Below, piece by piece: positions 1 through 5,711 of a stretch of 12,389 nucleotides of DNA (its first letter is position 1; every line of letters starts with the position of its first letter). Below the pieces are notes generated by a model. That model was not told where the DNA came from, did not search any database, and worked only from the letters and a program-made list of their open reading frames with translations. The position numbers and the translations under genes are program-made. Source of the stretch: CAZHPA01 sp964533945 (lineage in GTDB: Bacteria; Bacillota; Clostridia; Lachnospirales; WRBF01); the NCBI GenBank assembly GCA_964533945.1, contig CAZHPA010000051.1, forward strand, positions 1 to 12,389, given 5' to 3'.

Positions 1-1
1 A

Positions 2-100
2 TTATGGAATATGTTTGATATGCTTGTTAAAGTACATTTTGCTGTAAAAACAGCTCCTGTATCAGCGTCACTCGCTTTTGGTATAGGTTTAATCAATTAA
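2..100 (+). CDS. C-terminal tail of an unidentified protein (partial)
   Basis: An open frame runs in from the left edge of the window and ends at TAA 98-100, giving 32 codons of a mostly hydrophobic tail that includes NMFDMLVKVHFAVK and SASLAFGIGLIN. This would suit the last membrane segment of an integral membrane protein cut by the window edge. The family is not recognised. Its last bases overlap the end of the minus-strand hydrolase remnant. The opposite strand is also open over this stretch, so it could be an antisense shadow. Confidence 0.25.
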   Translation, partial: LWNMFDMLVKVHFAVKTAPVSASLAFGIGLIN

Positions 101-249
101 CCCATTTGCGATTGCTATGTGGTTTTCCATGGCCAAAATAAACGATTCGCTCACCTAAACTACCAATCCTACGGGCACTTTCTATCACCCGCTTCTTGTT
201 CAACAATATAAAAGTTTCCGTTGCCGCATTTTATACGCTGTATGTTCAC
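93..249 (-). pseudogene. MBL-fold metallohydrolase remnant: both ends kept, core deleted and frame shifted
   Basis: From a GTG at 249, with an AGGAA about 9 nt upstream, the minus strand reads VNIQRIKCGNGNFYIVEQ. This matches the usual N-terminal strand of small metallo-beta-lactamase-fold hydrolases. It then runs into a stop near 174. In another frame, from about 182 to TGA 93-95, it reads ESARRIGSLGERIVYF followed by GHGKP and NRKWVN, which matches the extreme C-terminus of the same family. The HxHxDH metal-binding motif and the whole core, roughly 150-200 residues, are absent. The two ends are directly joined out of frame, so no active enzyme can be made. It is the last of a row of decayed minus-strand genes. 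Family assignment is from recalled family features, not a search. Confidence 0.65.
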
Positions 250-316
250 TATTCTCACGTTCCTATTATTAAATCCATCTATGTCTACTGATGCTTTCGA
301 AAATTGGACACGTTTT

Positions 317-799
317 TCAAAGTTCCTTTGTTACCTTCCCGCCAATCTTAAATAGCACTGGTAAACCGACAACTAAAAGTACACCAACGACTACAGTAGA
401 AAACAGCACTTGCATAACTGATACAATGCTAAGATGGGTTGCTGTAATGATGATATAGACATTGGTTGGACAAACAACCAATAGACTTGTAATCAATCCG
501 GGTGCGTACCGTCTGAGCATGACAGCAGGAATTAAGTGCATAAACAAATTCAGTATCATAGCACCGCAAAGCCCATAGTAAAAACAGACCGCTATCAAGT
601 TTTTAGGGAAAACGATATATGCAAAAGTAGCTAAGTATGCCAAGATTGTGACCATGATAACCGCAAAAACAAACTCATTTTGGGATATATCTCGCTTATA
701 TTTTCCTGCCGTTTTAAGCCATCTTGGCAGCCAGATAGCTTCTTCTATGTTATGCATAGATATTGCTACTACGAATAGCAATATAACACTATTATCAAT
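317..799 (-). CDS. HXXEE domain membrane protein
   Basis: This is a small integral membrane protein of about 160 residues with four to five hydrophobic segments. It carries the family signature H-N-I-E-E near the N-terminus (residues 16-20 from the start used here) followed by a WLPRW motif, both typical of HXXEE-domain proteins (Pfam HXXEE). The function of the family is unknown. Length is close to that of full family members, so it may be intact. Start choice is awkward. A good AAGGAG lies at 809-814, and the codon 9 nt downstream of it is ATT (797-799), giving I/M-D-N-S-V-I-L-L. The first conventional start in frame is TTG at 779-781, which is 27 nt from the Shine-Dalgarno. An in-frame TGA at 806-808 excludes a longer protein. 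I prefer the ATT position, whether as a real rare start or as a mutated ATG. It lies between truncated genes on the same strand. Confidence 0.75.
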   Translation of the reverse strand: MDNSVILLFVVAISMHNIEEAIWLPRWLKTAGKYKRDISQNEFVFAVIMVTILAYLATFAYIVFPKNLIAVCFYYGLCGAMILNLFMHLIPAVMLRRYAPGLITSLLVVCPTNVYIIITATHLSIVSVMQVLFSTVVVGVLLVVGLPVLFKIGGKVTKEL

Positions 800-852
800 A
801 ACCGTTCACTCCTTTTAGATAAAATTAATAATAATTGCCATATGACACTCAC

Positions 853-933
853 TTATAATGATTTCACCCCAGTACCTTTTGTGGTCATTTTTAAGCGAGA
901 CAAGCAGTATTCTGTAATTTCACTTGGATTCAT
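853..933 (-). pseudogene. Truncated start of an unidentified gene (26 codons)
   Basis: A GGAG at 941-944 lies 7 nt before an ATG at 933, so this is a well-formed translation start. It reads MNPSEITEYCLSRLKMTTK and stops at TAA 853-855 after 26 codons. The first dozen residues recall the beginning of MmcQ/YjbR-like proteins (a SEI.EYCL pattern), but the rest does not continue that fold, so the body of the gene appears lost. It starts 12 nt after the end of the isochorismatase remnant and points into the HXXEE gene, as in an operon. A genuine short peptide cannot be excluded. The family guess is weak. Confidence 0.35.
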
Positions 934-945
934 TTGAAATCTCCA

Positions 946-1278
946 TTAAAACTTTTTTAAAGCTTCTTCAAATGTTGCACATTTTGAATAACGCTTGTCC
1001 CACATCTTTTCATTATAGTAGCAATACGTCTGTTCGGATGTTAAAAACTCATTGTCCACTGTTGTATTGCAGTATGCCGGAACATTCATTTCGAACCCAT
1101 GCTCAAAGCCACACTTAATTGTGGCATCAATACAATAATCTGCCTGTAAACCAGTAACCATAATCTTATTCTCGTTTTTTGACCGCAAATATTCTACCAA
1201 GCCAGTGTCCTTAAATGCACTATTTCTATGCTTATCAAAGAATTTTTCATTCGGCATAAGTGCAAATTCTTTAAAAAT
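946..1278 (-). pseudogene. Isochorismatase-family cysteine hydrolase, N-terminal half missing
   Basis: The sequence matches the C-terminal half of isochorismatase-like cysteine hydrolases, which are normally about 170-190 residues. It has FFDKHRNSAF, carrying the conserved active-site lysine, then VTGLQADYCIDAT, carrying the nucleophilic cysteine (residue 42 counted from the ATG at 1257). The tail NEKMWDKRY resembles the end of this subfamily. The N-terminal strand with the catalytic aspartate (D..NDF/QxxF type) is absent, so the triad is incomplete and activity is unlikely. Upstream, a perfect AAGGAGG (1286-1292) stands 7 nt before an in-frame ATT at 1278. The first ATG (1257) is 28 nt from it. 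The simplest reading is that a deletion joined the original leader and ribosome site to the middle of the gene. A divergent short protein starting at ATT or ATG is the alternative. Confidence 0.65.
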
Positions 1279-1426
1279 CTCAAAACCTCCTTAAGCAATG
1301 CGCAGTCCGCATCTTATCGTTTATCAGCTATGACTTTCCCGTAATTTACAAGTGATAAAACCAATTATGGCAAAATCTATAAAAATACGGACTTGCTATA
1401 ACTTTGTTTTTCAAAGCTGGAAAATT

Positions 1427-1984
1427 TCAATTTTTAGTCTTAAACCCGTTCCATGTTAACGCCACTCTAAGCTTAGTACCATTCTCAAGTGCTTTGAAGT
1501 GCTGTTCGCCACAATGGATTTTGAGCTGTTCAGTAGTCCCCAGGTTAAATAAGTTCTACGTACCCTTAGTTGTTATAATAACAGCTTTCTGTTCAAAAGC
1601 GTTTGGATTTTCCTTTGAAATATGCTTGTTCCAATCGTCTTTATTCATAAGCACGATATAAGGAACAGTATAACGCTCCTCAATCATTTCCACCCACTGA
1701 CATAGTAAATCGGCATTGGGGATAGCAAGCAAAATCCTTGTACGCCTTTCATACCATTTATGCACAATAACAAGCATAGCTTCATGGCTCTTTCCCATAT
1801 CATCCTCGTCACAAAAGATAACGCCTTTTTGATAAGGAGAACGTAAAGCGAAGTTAGCTGCAGCAATATGAAACGGATAAATCTTTATATCAAAGGACGC
1901 AAAAACTGGTAACAGCTTTTCATCATCTGCCAGACTTTCCAAAACACGGGCAGCGTAAAATGCGTGAAATGGTGTTTGTTGCAT
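1427..1984 (-). pseudogene. SF2 helicase (SNF2/type III Res-like) remnant, central part deleted
   Basis: An ATG at 1984 follows AAAGGAGG at good spacing. The first 139 residues match the N-terminus of the large DEAD/DEAH or SNF2-type helicases found on clostridial mobile elements: MQQTPFHAFYAARVLE, VFASFDIKIYPFHIAAANF, then the Walker A region CDEDDMGKSHE and the strand VIITT. The frame then ends at TAG (1544-1546 area to 1556) after KGT. From 1543 to TGA 1427-1429 another frame reads LGTTEQLKIHCGEQHFKAL and NGTKLRVALTW, which resembles the C-terminal end of type III restriction/DEAD-helicase subunits (CGxxHFxAL). Everything between, including the DEAH box and helicase motifs III-VI, is gone. 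The Walker A itself is damaged (DDMGKS where GxGKS/T is expected). No helicase activity is possible. It lies 32 nt after tfoX. Confidence 0.65.
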
Positions 1985-2016
1985 GGTGTATCCTCCTTTC
2001 TAAAATTTTTCTATAT

Positions 2017-2271
2017 TTATAGAGATTTATAAAAGGCTTTTAGCTCAGATTTTGTTTCTTTCGAAAGCCCGTACCAACGTATACCTTGTATCGCTCCCTC
2101 AAGCGCATGCAGCAAGTTAAGACAAGCGGTATTATCAATCAATCGGATTTTTAAGAATGCTTCCTTACTTCCTATTTTCATCAACTTTTCGGGAGTATCA
2201 ATTCCGGACGCTACTAGCTTACCGGCAATTATCTCACTGATATTCGGCAACTTTTTTAATTCATTTGTCAT
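2017..2271 (-). CDS. TfoX/Sxy C-terminal domain protein
   Basis: This 84-residue protein consists almost entirely of a TfoX C-terminal domain. It has LPNISEIIAGKLVASGIDTP, a helix-hairpin-helix-like start, then KLMKIGSKEAFLKIR and the family hallmark ACLNLLHALEGAIQGIRW. Stand-alone proteins of this size are common in Firmicutes, so it appears complete. In gamma-proteobacteria the full Sxy/TfoX protein activates competence genes. The role of the short clostridial form is not known and should not be assumed to be competence. The start ATG at 2271 has only a weak purine-rich site (AAAGAAAGAT). The reading frame is open further upstream and is the same frame as the shifted tail of the helix-turn-helix gene. 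It is the one gene of this cluster with no obvious damage. Confidence 0.8.
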   Translation of the reverse strand: MTNELKKLPNISEIIAGKLVASGIDTPEKLMKIGSKEAFLKIRLIDNTACLNLLHALEGAIQGIRWYGLSKETKSELKAFYKSL

Positions 2272-2300
2272 ATCATCTTTCTTTCGAGGATATGTCGGCT

Positions 2301-2438
2301 TTACAGCATCTTAGGAATAAGCCAAACCCTACTCATTTTTATTACGCCGTCAATTCTTCCCTCTGTACAATACTCTTGCACACGCTGACGCTTTATGCCC
2401 CGCTTTTCCGCTACTTCGTTTGGCGACATATATTCCAA
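2301..2438 (-). CDS. Small excisionase/MerR-like helix-turn-helix protein with a frameshifted tail
   Basis: A TTG at 2438 lies 8 nt after a perfect AAGGAGG (2447-2453). The 45 codons read LEYMSPNEVAEKRGIKRQRV, QEYCTEGRIDGVIKM and SRVWLIPKML. This matches the winged helix-turn-helix proteins annotated as helix-turn-helix domain or excisionase-like in clostridia (pattern EYxSxxEAAxKWGxSxRRVQxLCxEGRIxGxxxxxxxWxIPK). It should bind DNA. Family members normally continue IPKDAxKPxDxR. Here the frame stops at TAA 2301-2303, but the next frame reads DAVKPTYPRKKDD, so one base was probably lost near 2309-2312. That shifted frame runs without a stop into tfoX. A TATAAT at 2472-2477 could be its -10 element, with only a poor -35. 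It is the first gene of the minus-strand cassette and could have been its regulator. Confidence 0.65.
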   Translation of the reverse strand: MEYMSPNEVAEKRGIKRQRVQEYCTEGRIDGVIKMSRVWLIPKML

Positions 2439-2658
2439 AGTGCTTTCCTCCTTGATATAATGCTATATTGTATTATACACTATCAAAATTATATAGGCTG
2501 CAACATATATATGCTGGCAAACGTGGGATTGGTAGCCCTGCTTTTTAAGATTTTGAAATTTTAGAATTTATATGTTTTAAAATTTTATGTAATATGCCTA
2601 GTTTATAATTGATTCCGTTAGTAGAAATGACTAAGCAGCCATTAATACACAAAAATAT

Positions 2659-2689
2659 CATAAATTTATTATATATTAATAAATTTATG
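2659..2689. repeat. Perfect 12-bp inverted repeat with 7-nt loop
   Basis: CATAAATTTATT (2659-2670) is followed by ATATATT and then by AATAAATTTATG (2678-2689), its exact reverse complement. It could be an operator, a cruciform or hairpin, or a weak bidirectional terminator. It has no G/C-rich stem and no clean T-run, so a classical terminator is unlikely. Confidence 0.75.
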
Positions 2690-2721
2690 TATGTCAATGT
2701 AAAAAATGAAAGAAATTGCTC

Positions 2722-2740
2722 AATTTTAAGCCTTAAAATT
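2722..2740. repeat. Short inverted repeat, 8-bp arms
   Basis: AATTTTAA (2722-2729), GCC, TTAAAATT (2733-2740) form a perfect inverted repeat just upstream of the candidate plus-strand promoter at 2749-2777. It is short and AT-only, so chance is possible. Confidence 0.4.
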
Positions 2741-2862
2741 TAGAGGTATTTATTACAAATTTTAAAAATAATATAATAATTTTCTATTCATAGTGCAATA
2801 ATATATGTGTAGTAACAATTAAGTGGTTTATATATTGCTTTTTATGAATGGAGGAATTGGCA

Positions 2863-2940
2863 ATGCCTGATAAAAATCAAAAGTCAAAAGGCAAAAGTAA
2901 GAAGAGTAAAGAAGAAAGCCAAGACATGGGAAGACAATAA
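2863..2940 (+). CDS. Lysine-rich micro-protein, copy 1
   Basis: This 25-codon ORF reads MPDKNQKSKGKSKKSKEESQ and then DMGRQ. A strong Shine-Dalgarno GGAGG (2850-2854) lies 8 nt before the ATG, which argues for real translation. The peptide is very hydrophilic, rich in Lys, Ser and acidic residues, with no membrane segment, cysteine or signal peptide. It is probably disordered. A second copy follows 65 nt downstream with the same N-terminal pattern M-x-D-K-N-Q-K-S-K-x-K, so the pair looks like a tandem duplication under selection. The family is not recognised. It has the general character of minor small acid-soluble spore proteins or nucleic-acid-binding peptides, but no diagnostic motif supports that. 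The leader is long (about 85 nt from the candidate promoter), so the ORF could also be part of a regulatory RNA. Confidence 0.65.
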   Translation: MPDKNQKSKGKSKKSKEESQDMGRQ

Positions 2941-3005
2941 TAGTAAACTAATAAATTAATTTAATAAAAAGCGTAGGAAAAACAATAAGAACGGAGGGGA
3001 AAATA

Positions 3006-3077
3006 ATGTCTGACAAAAATCAAAAATCTAAAAGCAAAAATCAAAGAAGCAAAGAAAATAGCGAACAACCTGAGTAA
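3006..3077 (+). CDS. Lysine-rich micro-protein, copy 2
   Basis: This 23-codon ORF reads MSDKNQKSKSKNQRSKENSE and then QPE. A GGAGG (2993-2997) sits 8 nt before the ATG, the same spacing as in copy 1. The first eleven residues differ from copy 1 at only two positions, while the second half has diverged, although both stay Lys/Ser/Glu-rich. The DNA differs mostly at third positions in the shared part (for example TCA/TCT, AAG/AAA), which suggests protein-level conservation. An intrinsic terminator starts 7 nt after the stop codon, so the two micro-ORFs form a compact bicistronic unit. The function is unknown, and no homologous family is recognised from memory. Confidence 0.65.
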   Translation: MSDKNQKSKSKNQRSKENSEQPE

Positions 3078-3083
3078 GTGCAT

Positions 3084-3116
3084 AAGCAGTGCGTATAAGC
3101 ACTGCTTTTTATTTTT
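3084..3116 (+). terminator. Rho-independent terminator of the micro-ORF unit
   Basis: A perfect 9-bp stem AAGCAGTGC / GCACTGCTT (3084-3092 and 3099-3107) encloses a 6-nt loop. It is followed by a T-rich tract to 3116 on the plus strand. On the minus strand there is no T-run after the hairpin, so it would end the convergent ecfT transcript only weakly. Confidence 0.88.
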
Positions 3117-3123
3117 AATGTAT

Positions 3124-3918
3124 TTATAATTTTATAATTAGGCAAACTATAAAAAACAAACATGCTATAAACATAGCGGCAAAATCAGCTGTTTTAAGCT
3201 TTAATTGCTTCATTTTAGTACGCCCAATATCTCCCCTGTAGCAACGGGCTTCCATAGCAACGGCAAGTTCTTCGGCACGCCTAATAGATGAAATAAAAAG
3301 GGGAACTAAAATTGGTATTAAGCTTTTAGCTTTTTCAATAAGCCCGCCTGTATCAAAATTTGCTCCCCTTGCCATTTGCGCTTCCATAATTTTATTCGCT
3401 TCTTCAAAAAGCGTTGGAATAAATCTTAATGCTATAGTTAACATCATTGCTATTTCATGGGAAGGAACACCTATTTTTTTAAAAGGCTTTAATAAAAATT
3501 CCAATGCATCTGTAAGCTCTAAAGGTGACGTTGTTAATGTTAAAATAGATGAACCCATTATTAACAAAACAAGGCGCAAAGAAATTTTTATAGCATGTAT
3601 TAAGCCTTCTTCTGTTAGTTTTAAGCTTGCTGTTTCAAACAAAACATGCTCTCCTGGTGTGAAAAACATATTAATTAGTGATGTAAAAATTATTATTGCA
3701 ATAATTCCTTTTAGTCCTTTAAGTATATATTTTAAAGGAACTTTAGAAAGGCGAATAACAATACATAAACAATTAATTATGAAAATATATCCCAAAAAGC
3801 TTGTTGATATAAATAAAGCTGCAATATATATCGTTGTTAAAGTTAATTTAACTCTTGCATCAAGCCTATGAATATGTGAATTTATTGGATAATATTGACC
3901 AATTGTTATATTTTGCAT
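3124..3918 (-). CDS. ecfT: ECF transporter transmembrane protein EcfT
   Basis: This 264-residue integral membrane protein is the scaffold subunit of energy-coupling-factor transporters. It couples ATP hydrolysis by EcfA1/EcfA2 to movement of a substrate-binding S component for vitamins or trace nutrients. Length is typical (about 265). Hydrophobic segments lie near residues 27-57, 70-86, 112-130, 155-170, 200-212 and 245-263. The two cytoplasmic coupling-helix signatures are present: ARGANFDTGG (183-192) and MEARCYRGD (222-230), followed by IGRTK. The ATG at 3918 lies 9 nt after the stop of the fused ATPase gene, with a weak AGGCG site overlapping that stop, so translation is probably coupled. 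No S-component gene is in the window, so the substrate cannot be told. An S component encoded elsewhere, as in group II ECF systems, is likely. Confidence 0.95.
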   Translation of the reverse strand: MQNITIGQYYPINSHIHRLDARVKLTLTTIYIAALFISTSFLGYIFIINCLCIVIRLSKVPLKYILKGLKGIIAIIIFTSLINMFFTPGEHVLFETASLKLTEEGLIHAIKISLRLVLLIMGSSILTLTTSPLELTDALEFLLKPFKKIGVPSHEIAMMLTIALRFIPTLFEEANKIMEAQMARGANFDTGGLIEKAKSLIPILVPLFISSIRRAEELAVAMEARCYRGDIGRTKMKQLKLKTADFAAMFIACLFFIVCLIIKL

Positions 3919-3927
3919 TATTTTCGC

Positions 3928-5694
3928 CTAACCTTTCGCAAAAACATCATACAATTTTGATGTTGCTTCTTCAACCGTGAAAATATCTGTATTAACATTT
4001 ATATTTGCTTTTTTCAAGTTATCCATTAAATAGCTTATTTGGGGGGCGGCAAGTCCAATTTTCTCTAGTTCATCAACTTTTTTAAACACTTGTTTTGGCT
4101 CATCAACATATTTTACGCTTCCGTTTTCCATAACAATAATTTTGCTTGCGAGTTTTGCTATATCTTCCATGCTATGAGAAACAAGAACTATTGTAATTTT
4201 AAGCCGTTTATGCATATTGCTAATCTGACTTAAAATTTCTTCTCTGCCTTTCGGGTCAAGCCCTGCCGTTGGCTCATCTAGAATTAGAATTTCCGGTTTC
4301 ATGGCTAAAACTCCGGCAATTGCAACACGGCGTTTTTGTCCGCCGGAAAGCTCAAAAGGCGACTTTTCAAAGTCTGTCTCATCTATTCCAACAATTTTTA
4401 ATGCTTCACAAACAACTTCTTTAATTTTGTCTTTTTCAATTCCAATATTTAAAGGCCCAAAAGAAACATCTTTAAATACGGTTGTTTCAAAAAGCTGGTT
4501 TTCTGGATATTGAAAAACAAGCCCAACTTTTTTCCTAACGGACTTTAACGTTTGCTTGTCTGTAAAAATACTTTTGCCTTCTATTAAAACTTCTCCTAAA
4601 GTTGGTTTTAACAATCCGTTTAAATGTTTAACTAAAGTACTTTTGCCGCAGCCTGTTTGCCCTATAAGCCCAACAAATTCGCCGCTGTTAATTGTAAAGT
4701 TAACGTCTTTAATAGCTTTTCTTTCAAATGCTGTTTGGGCGTTGTATATATAAGTTAAATTTTTAACTTGAATTATAGGCGCTGAAGGCTTAGAATTTAG
4801 TGGCAAATTTTCAGAATTTATGTTATTTATATTGAGGCTTTCGGGTTTTGCTTTTGCTTTAAAAGCTTTATTGTTAAGTATTGATAACGCCTCGTTTGTA
4901 AATTCGTTAACGTTTAAAATTCCCTTTTTAAAGGGAATACCCATATTTGCCAAATTAAATGCAATTTCTGTAACTTGAGGAACAGAAAGCCCTACACCTT
5001 TTAATTTTTCAACCTCACTAAATACGTGCTTTGGCGTACCTTCTGCAATTATCTTACCCTTTTCAATAACAACAACTCGGTCTGCAAAAATTGCTTCTTC
5101 CATAAAATGAGTTATTAAAACAATTGCAATATTTTCATCTTTGTTTAATTTAATTGCTGAATTTAAAACTTCTTTTCGCCCGATTGGGTCTAGCATTGCC
5201 GTTGATTCATCTAAAATAATACAATCGGGTTTCATAGCTAAAACCCCAGCAATTGCAATTCTTTGCTTTTGTCCCCCTGATAAAAAGTGGGAAGCTCTTG
5301 TTTTAAATTCGGTCATATTTACGCAACTTAGCGAATAGTCAACCCTTTTTATTATTTCGGAAGGCAAAACTCCTAAATTTTCAGCCCCAAAAGCAACATC
5401 TTCTTCAACTATTGAAGCAACAATTTGATTGTCGGGGTTTTGAAAAACCATTCCACAAGTTTTTCTAATTTCCCAAATATTTTTTTCATCTTTTGTATTT
5501 AAACCTTTAACCAAAACAGCACCGCTTGTTGGAATTAGCAGTGCGTTTAAGTGCCTTGCAAACGTTGATTTACCCGAGCCATTATGCCCTAAAACTGCAA
5601 TAAATTCGCCTTTGCCAATATTTAAGTTAACGCTATCAAGTACTAACGGAAACTCGTTTGAATATTTAAATGTTAGTTCTTTTGAAACAATTAT
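3928..5694 (-). CDS. Fused EcfA1-EcfA2 ECF transporter ATPase
   Basis: One frame of about 588 codons contains two complete ABC ATPase domains. Firmicutes normally encode these as separate genes ecfA1 and ecfA2 (each about 280 residues). Domain 1 (1-280) has Walker A GHNGSGKST (36-44), Q-loop region FQNPDNQ (84-90), LSGGQ (138-142), Walker B IILDESTAMLDP (159-170) and the switch His196. The ESTAMLDP form is typical of EcfA1. Domain 2 (about 305-588) has GQTGCGKST (345-353), FQYPENQ, LSGGQ (449-453), LILDEPTAGLDP and His507, typical of EcfA2. A polar linker rich in Asn/Ser/Pro (about 275-305) joins them. The frame has no ATG, GTG or TTG before Walker A. The first (TTG 5514) would remove it. GAGG (5704-5707) lies 9 nt before ATA 5694, giving M/I-I-V-S-K-E-L-T-F-K-Y, which aligns with usual EcfA1 starts. 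ATT at 5691 or 5700 are alternatives. It lies 17 nt after cheB. Confidence 0.9.
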   Translation of the reverse strand: MIVSKELTFKYSNEFPLVLDSVNLNIGKGEFIAVLGHNGSGKSTFARHLNALLIPTSGAVLVKGLNTKDEKNIWEIRKTCGMVFQNPDNQIVASIVEEDVAFGAENLGVLPSEIIKRVDYSLSCVNMTEFKTRASHFLSGGQKQRIAIAGVLAMKPDCIILDESTAMLDPIGRKEVLNSAIKLNKDENIAIVLITHFMEEAIFADRVVVIEKGKIIAEGTPKHVFSEVEKLKGVGLSVPQVTEIAFNLANMGIPFKKGILNVNEFTNEALSILNNKAFKAKAKPESLNINNINSENLPLNSKPSAPIIQVKNLTYIYNAQTAFERKAIKDVNFTINSGEFVGLIGQTGCGKSTLVKHLNGLLKPTLGEVLIEGKSIFTDKQTLKSVRKKVGLVFQYPENQLFETTVFKDVSFGPLNIGIEKDKIKEVVCEALKIVGIDETDFEKSPFELSGGQKRRVAIAGVLAMKPEILILDEPTAGLDPKGREEILSQISNMHKRLKITIVLVSHSMEDIAKLASKIIVMENGSVKYVDEPKQVFKKVDELEKIGLAAPQISYLMDNLKKANINVNTDIFTVEEATSKLYDVFAKG

Positions 5695-5711
5695 TTTAAT
5701 GCACCTCTGTT

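Larger units (their letters stand above)
2454..2862. other. AT-rich intergenic stretch between divergent transcription units
   Basis: About 410 bases lie between the minus-strand helix-turn-helix gene and the plus-strand micro-ORFs. The stretch is strongly AT-rich and holds two inverted repeats (2659-2689 and 2722-2740) and A/T tracts. A possible plus-strand promoter is TTTATT (2749-2754), 17 nt, TATAAT (2772-2777), but in such AT-rich DNA chance matches are frequent. No convincing protein gene is seen. A 38-codon frame at 2627-2743 has no ribosome site. Confidence 0.5.

Noticed and set aside
924..1661. Plus-strand ORFs of 64 and 85 codons (924-1118, 1404-1661)
   Set aside because: They are antisense to recognisable hydrolase and helicase remnants and show no family similarity or ribosome sites.
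2265..2564. 99-codon plus-strand ORF
   Set aside because: It overlaps the helix-turn-helix gene on the minus strand, which has a perfect ribosome site and clear family similarity. The plus-strand frame has no ribosome site and low-complexity content.
2627..2743. 38-codon plus-strand ORF in the AT-rich spacer
   Set aside because: There is no ribosome binding site, it reads through the inverted repeats, and its amino-acid composition simply follows the AT-rich DNA.
2740..2862. Sporulation sigma-factor promoter upstream of the micro-ORFs
   Set aside because: No convincing SigE/F/G/K -10 and -35 pair was found, so a spore role is not supported by the promoter.
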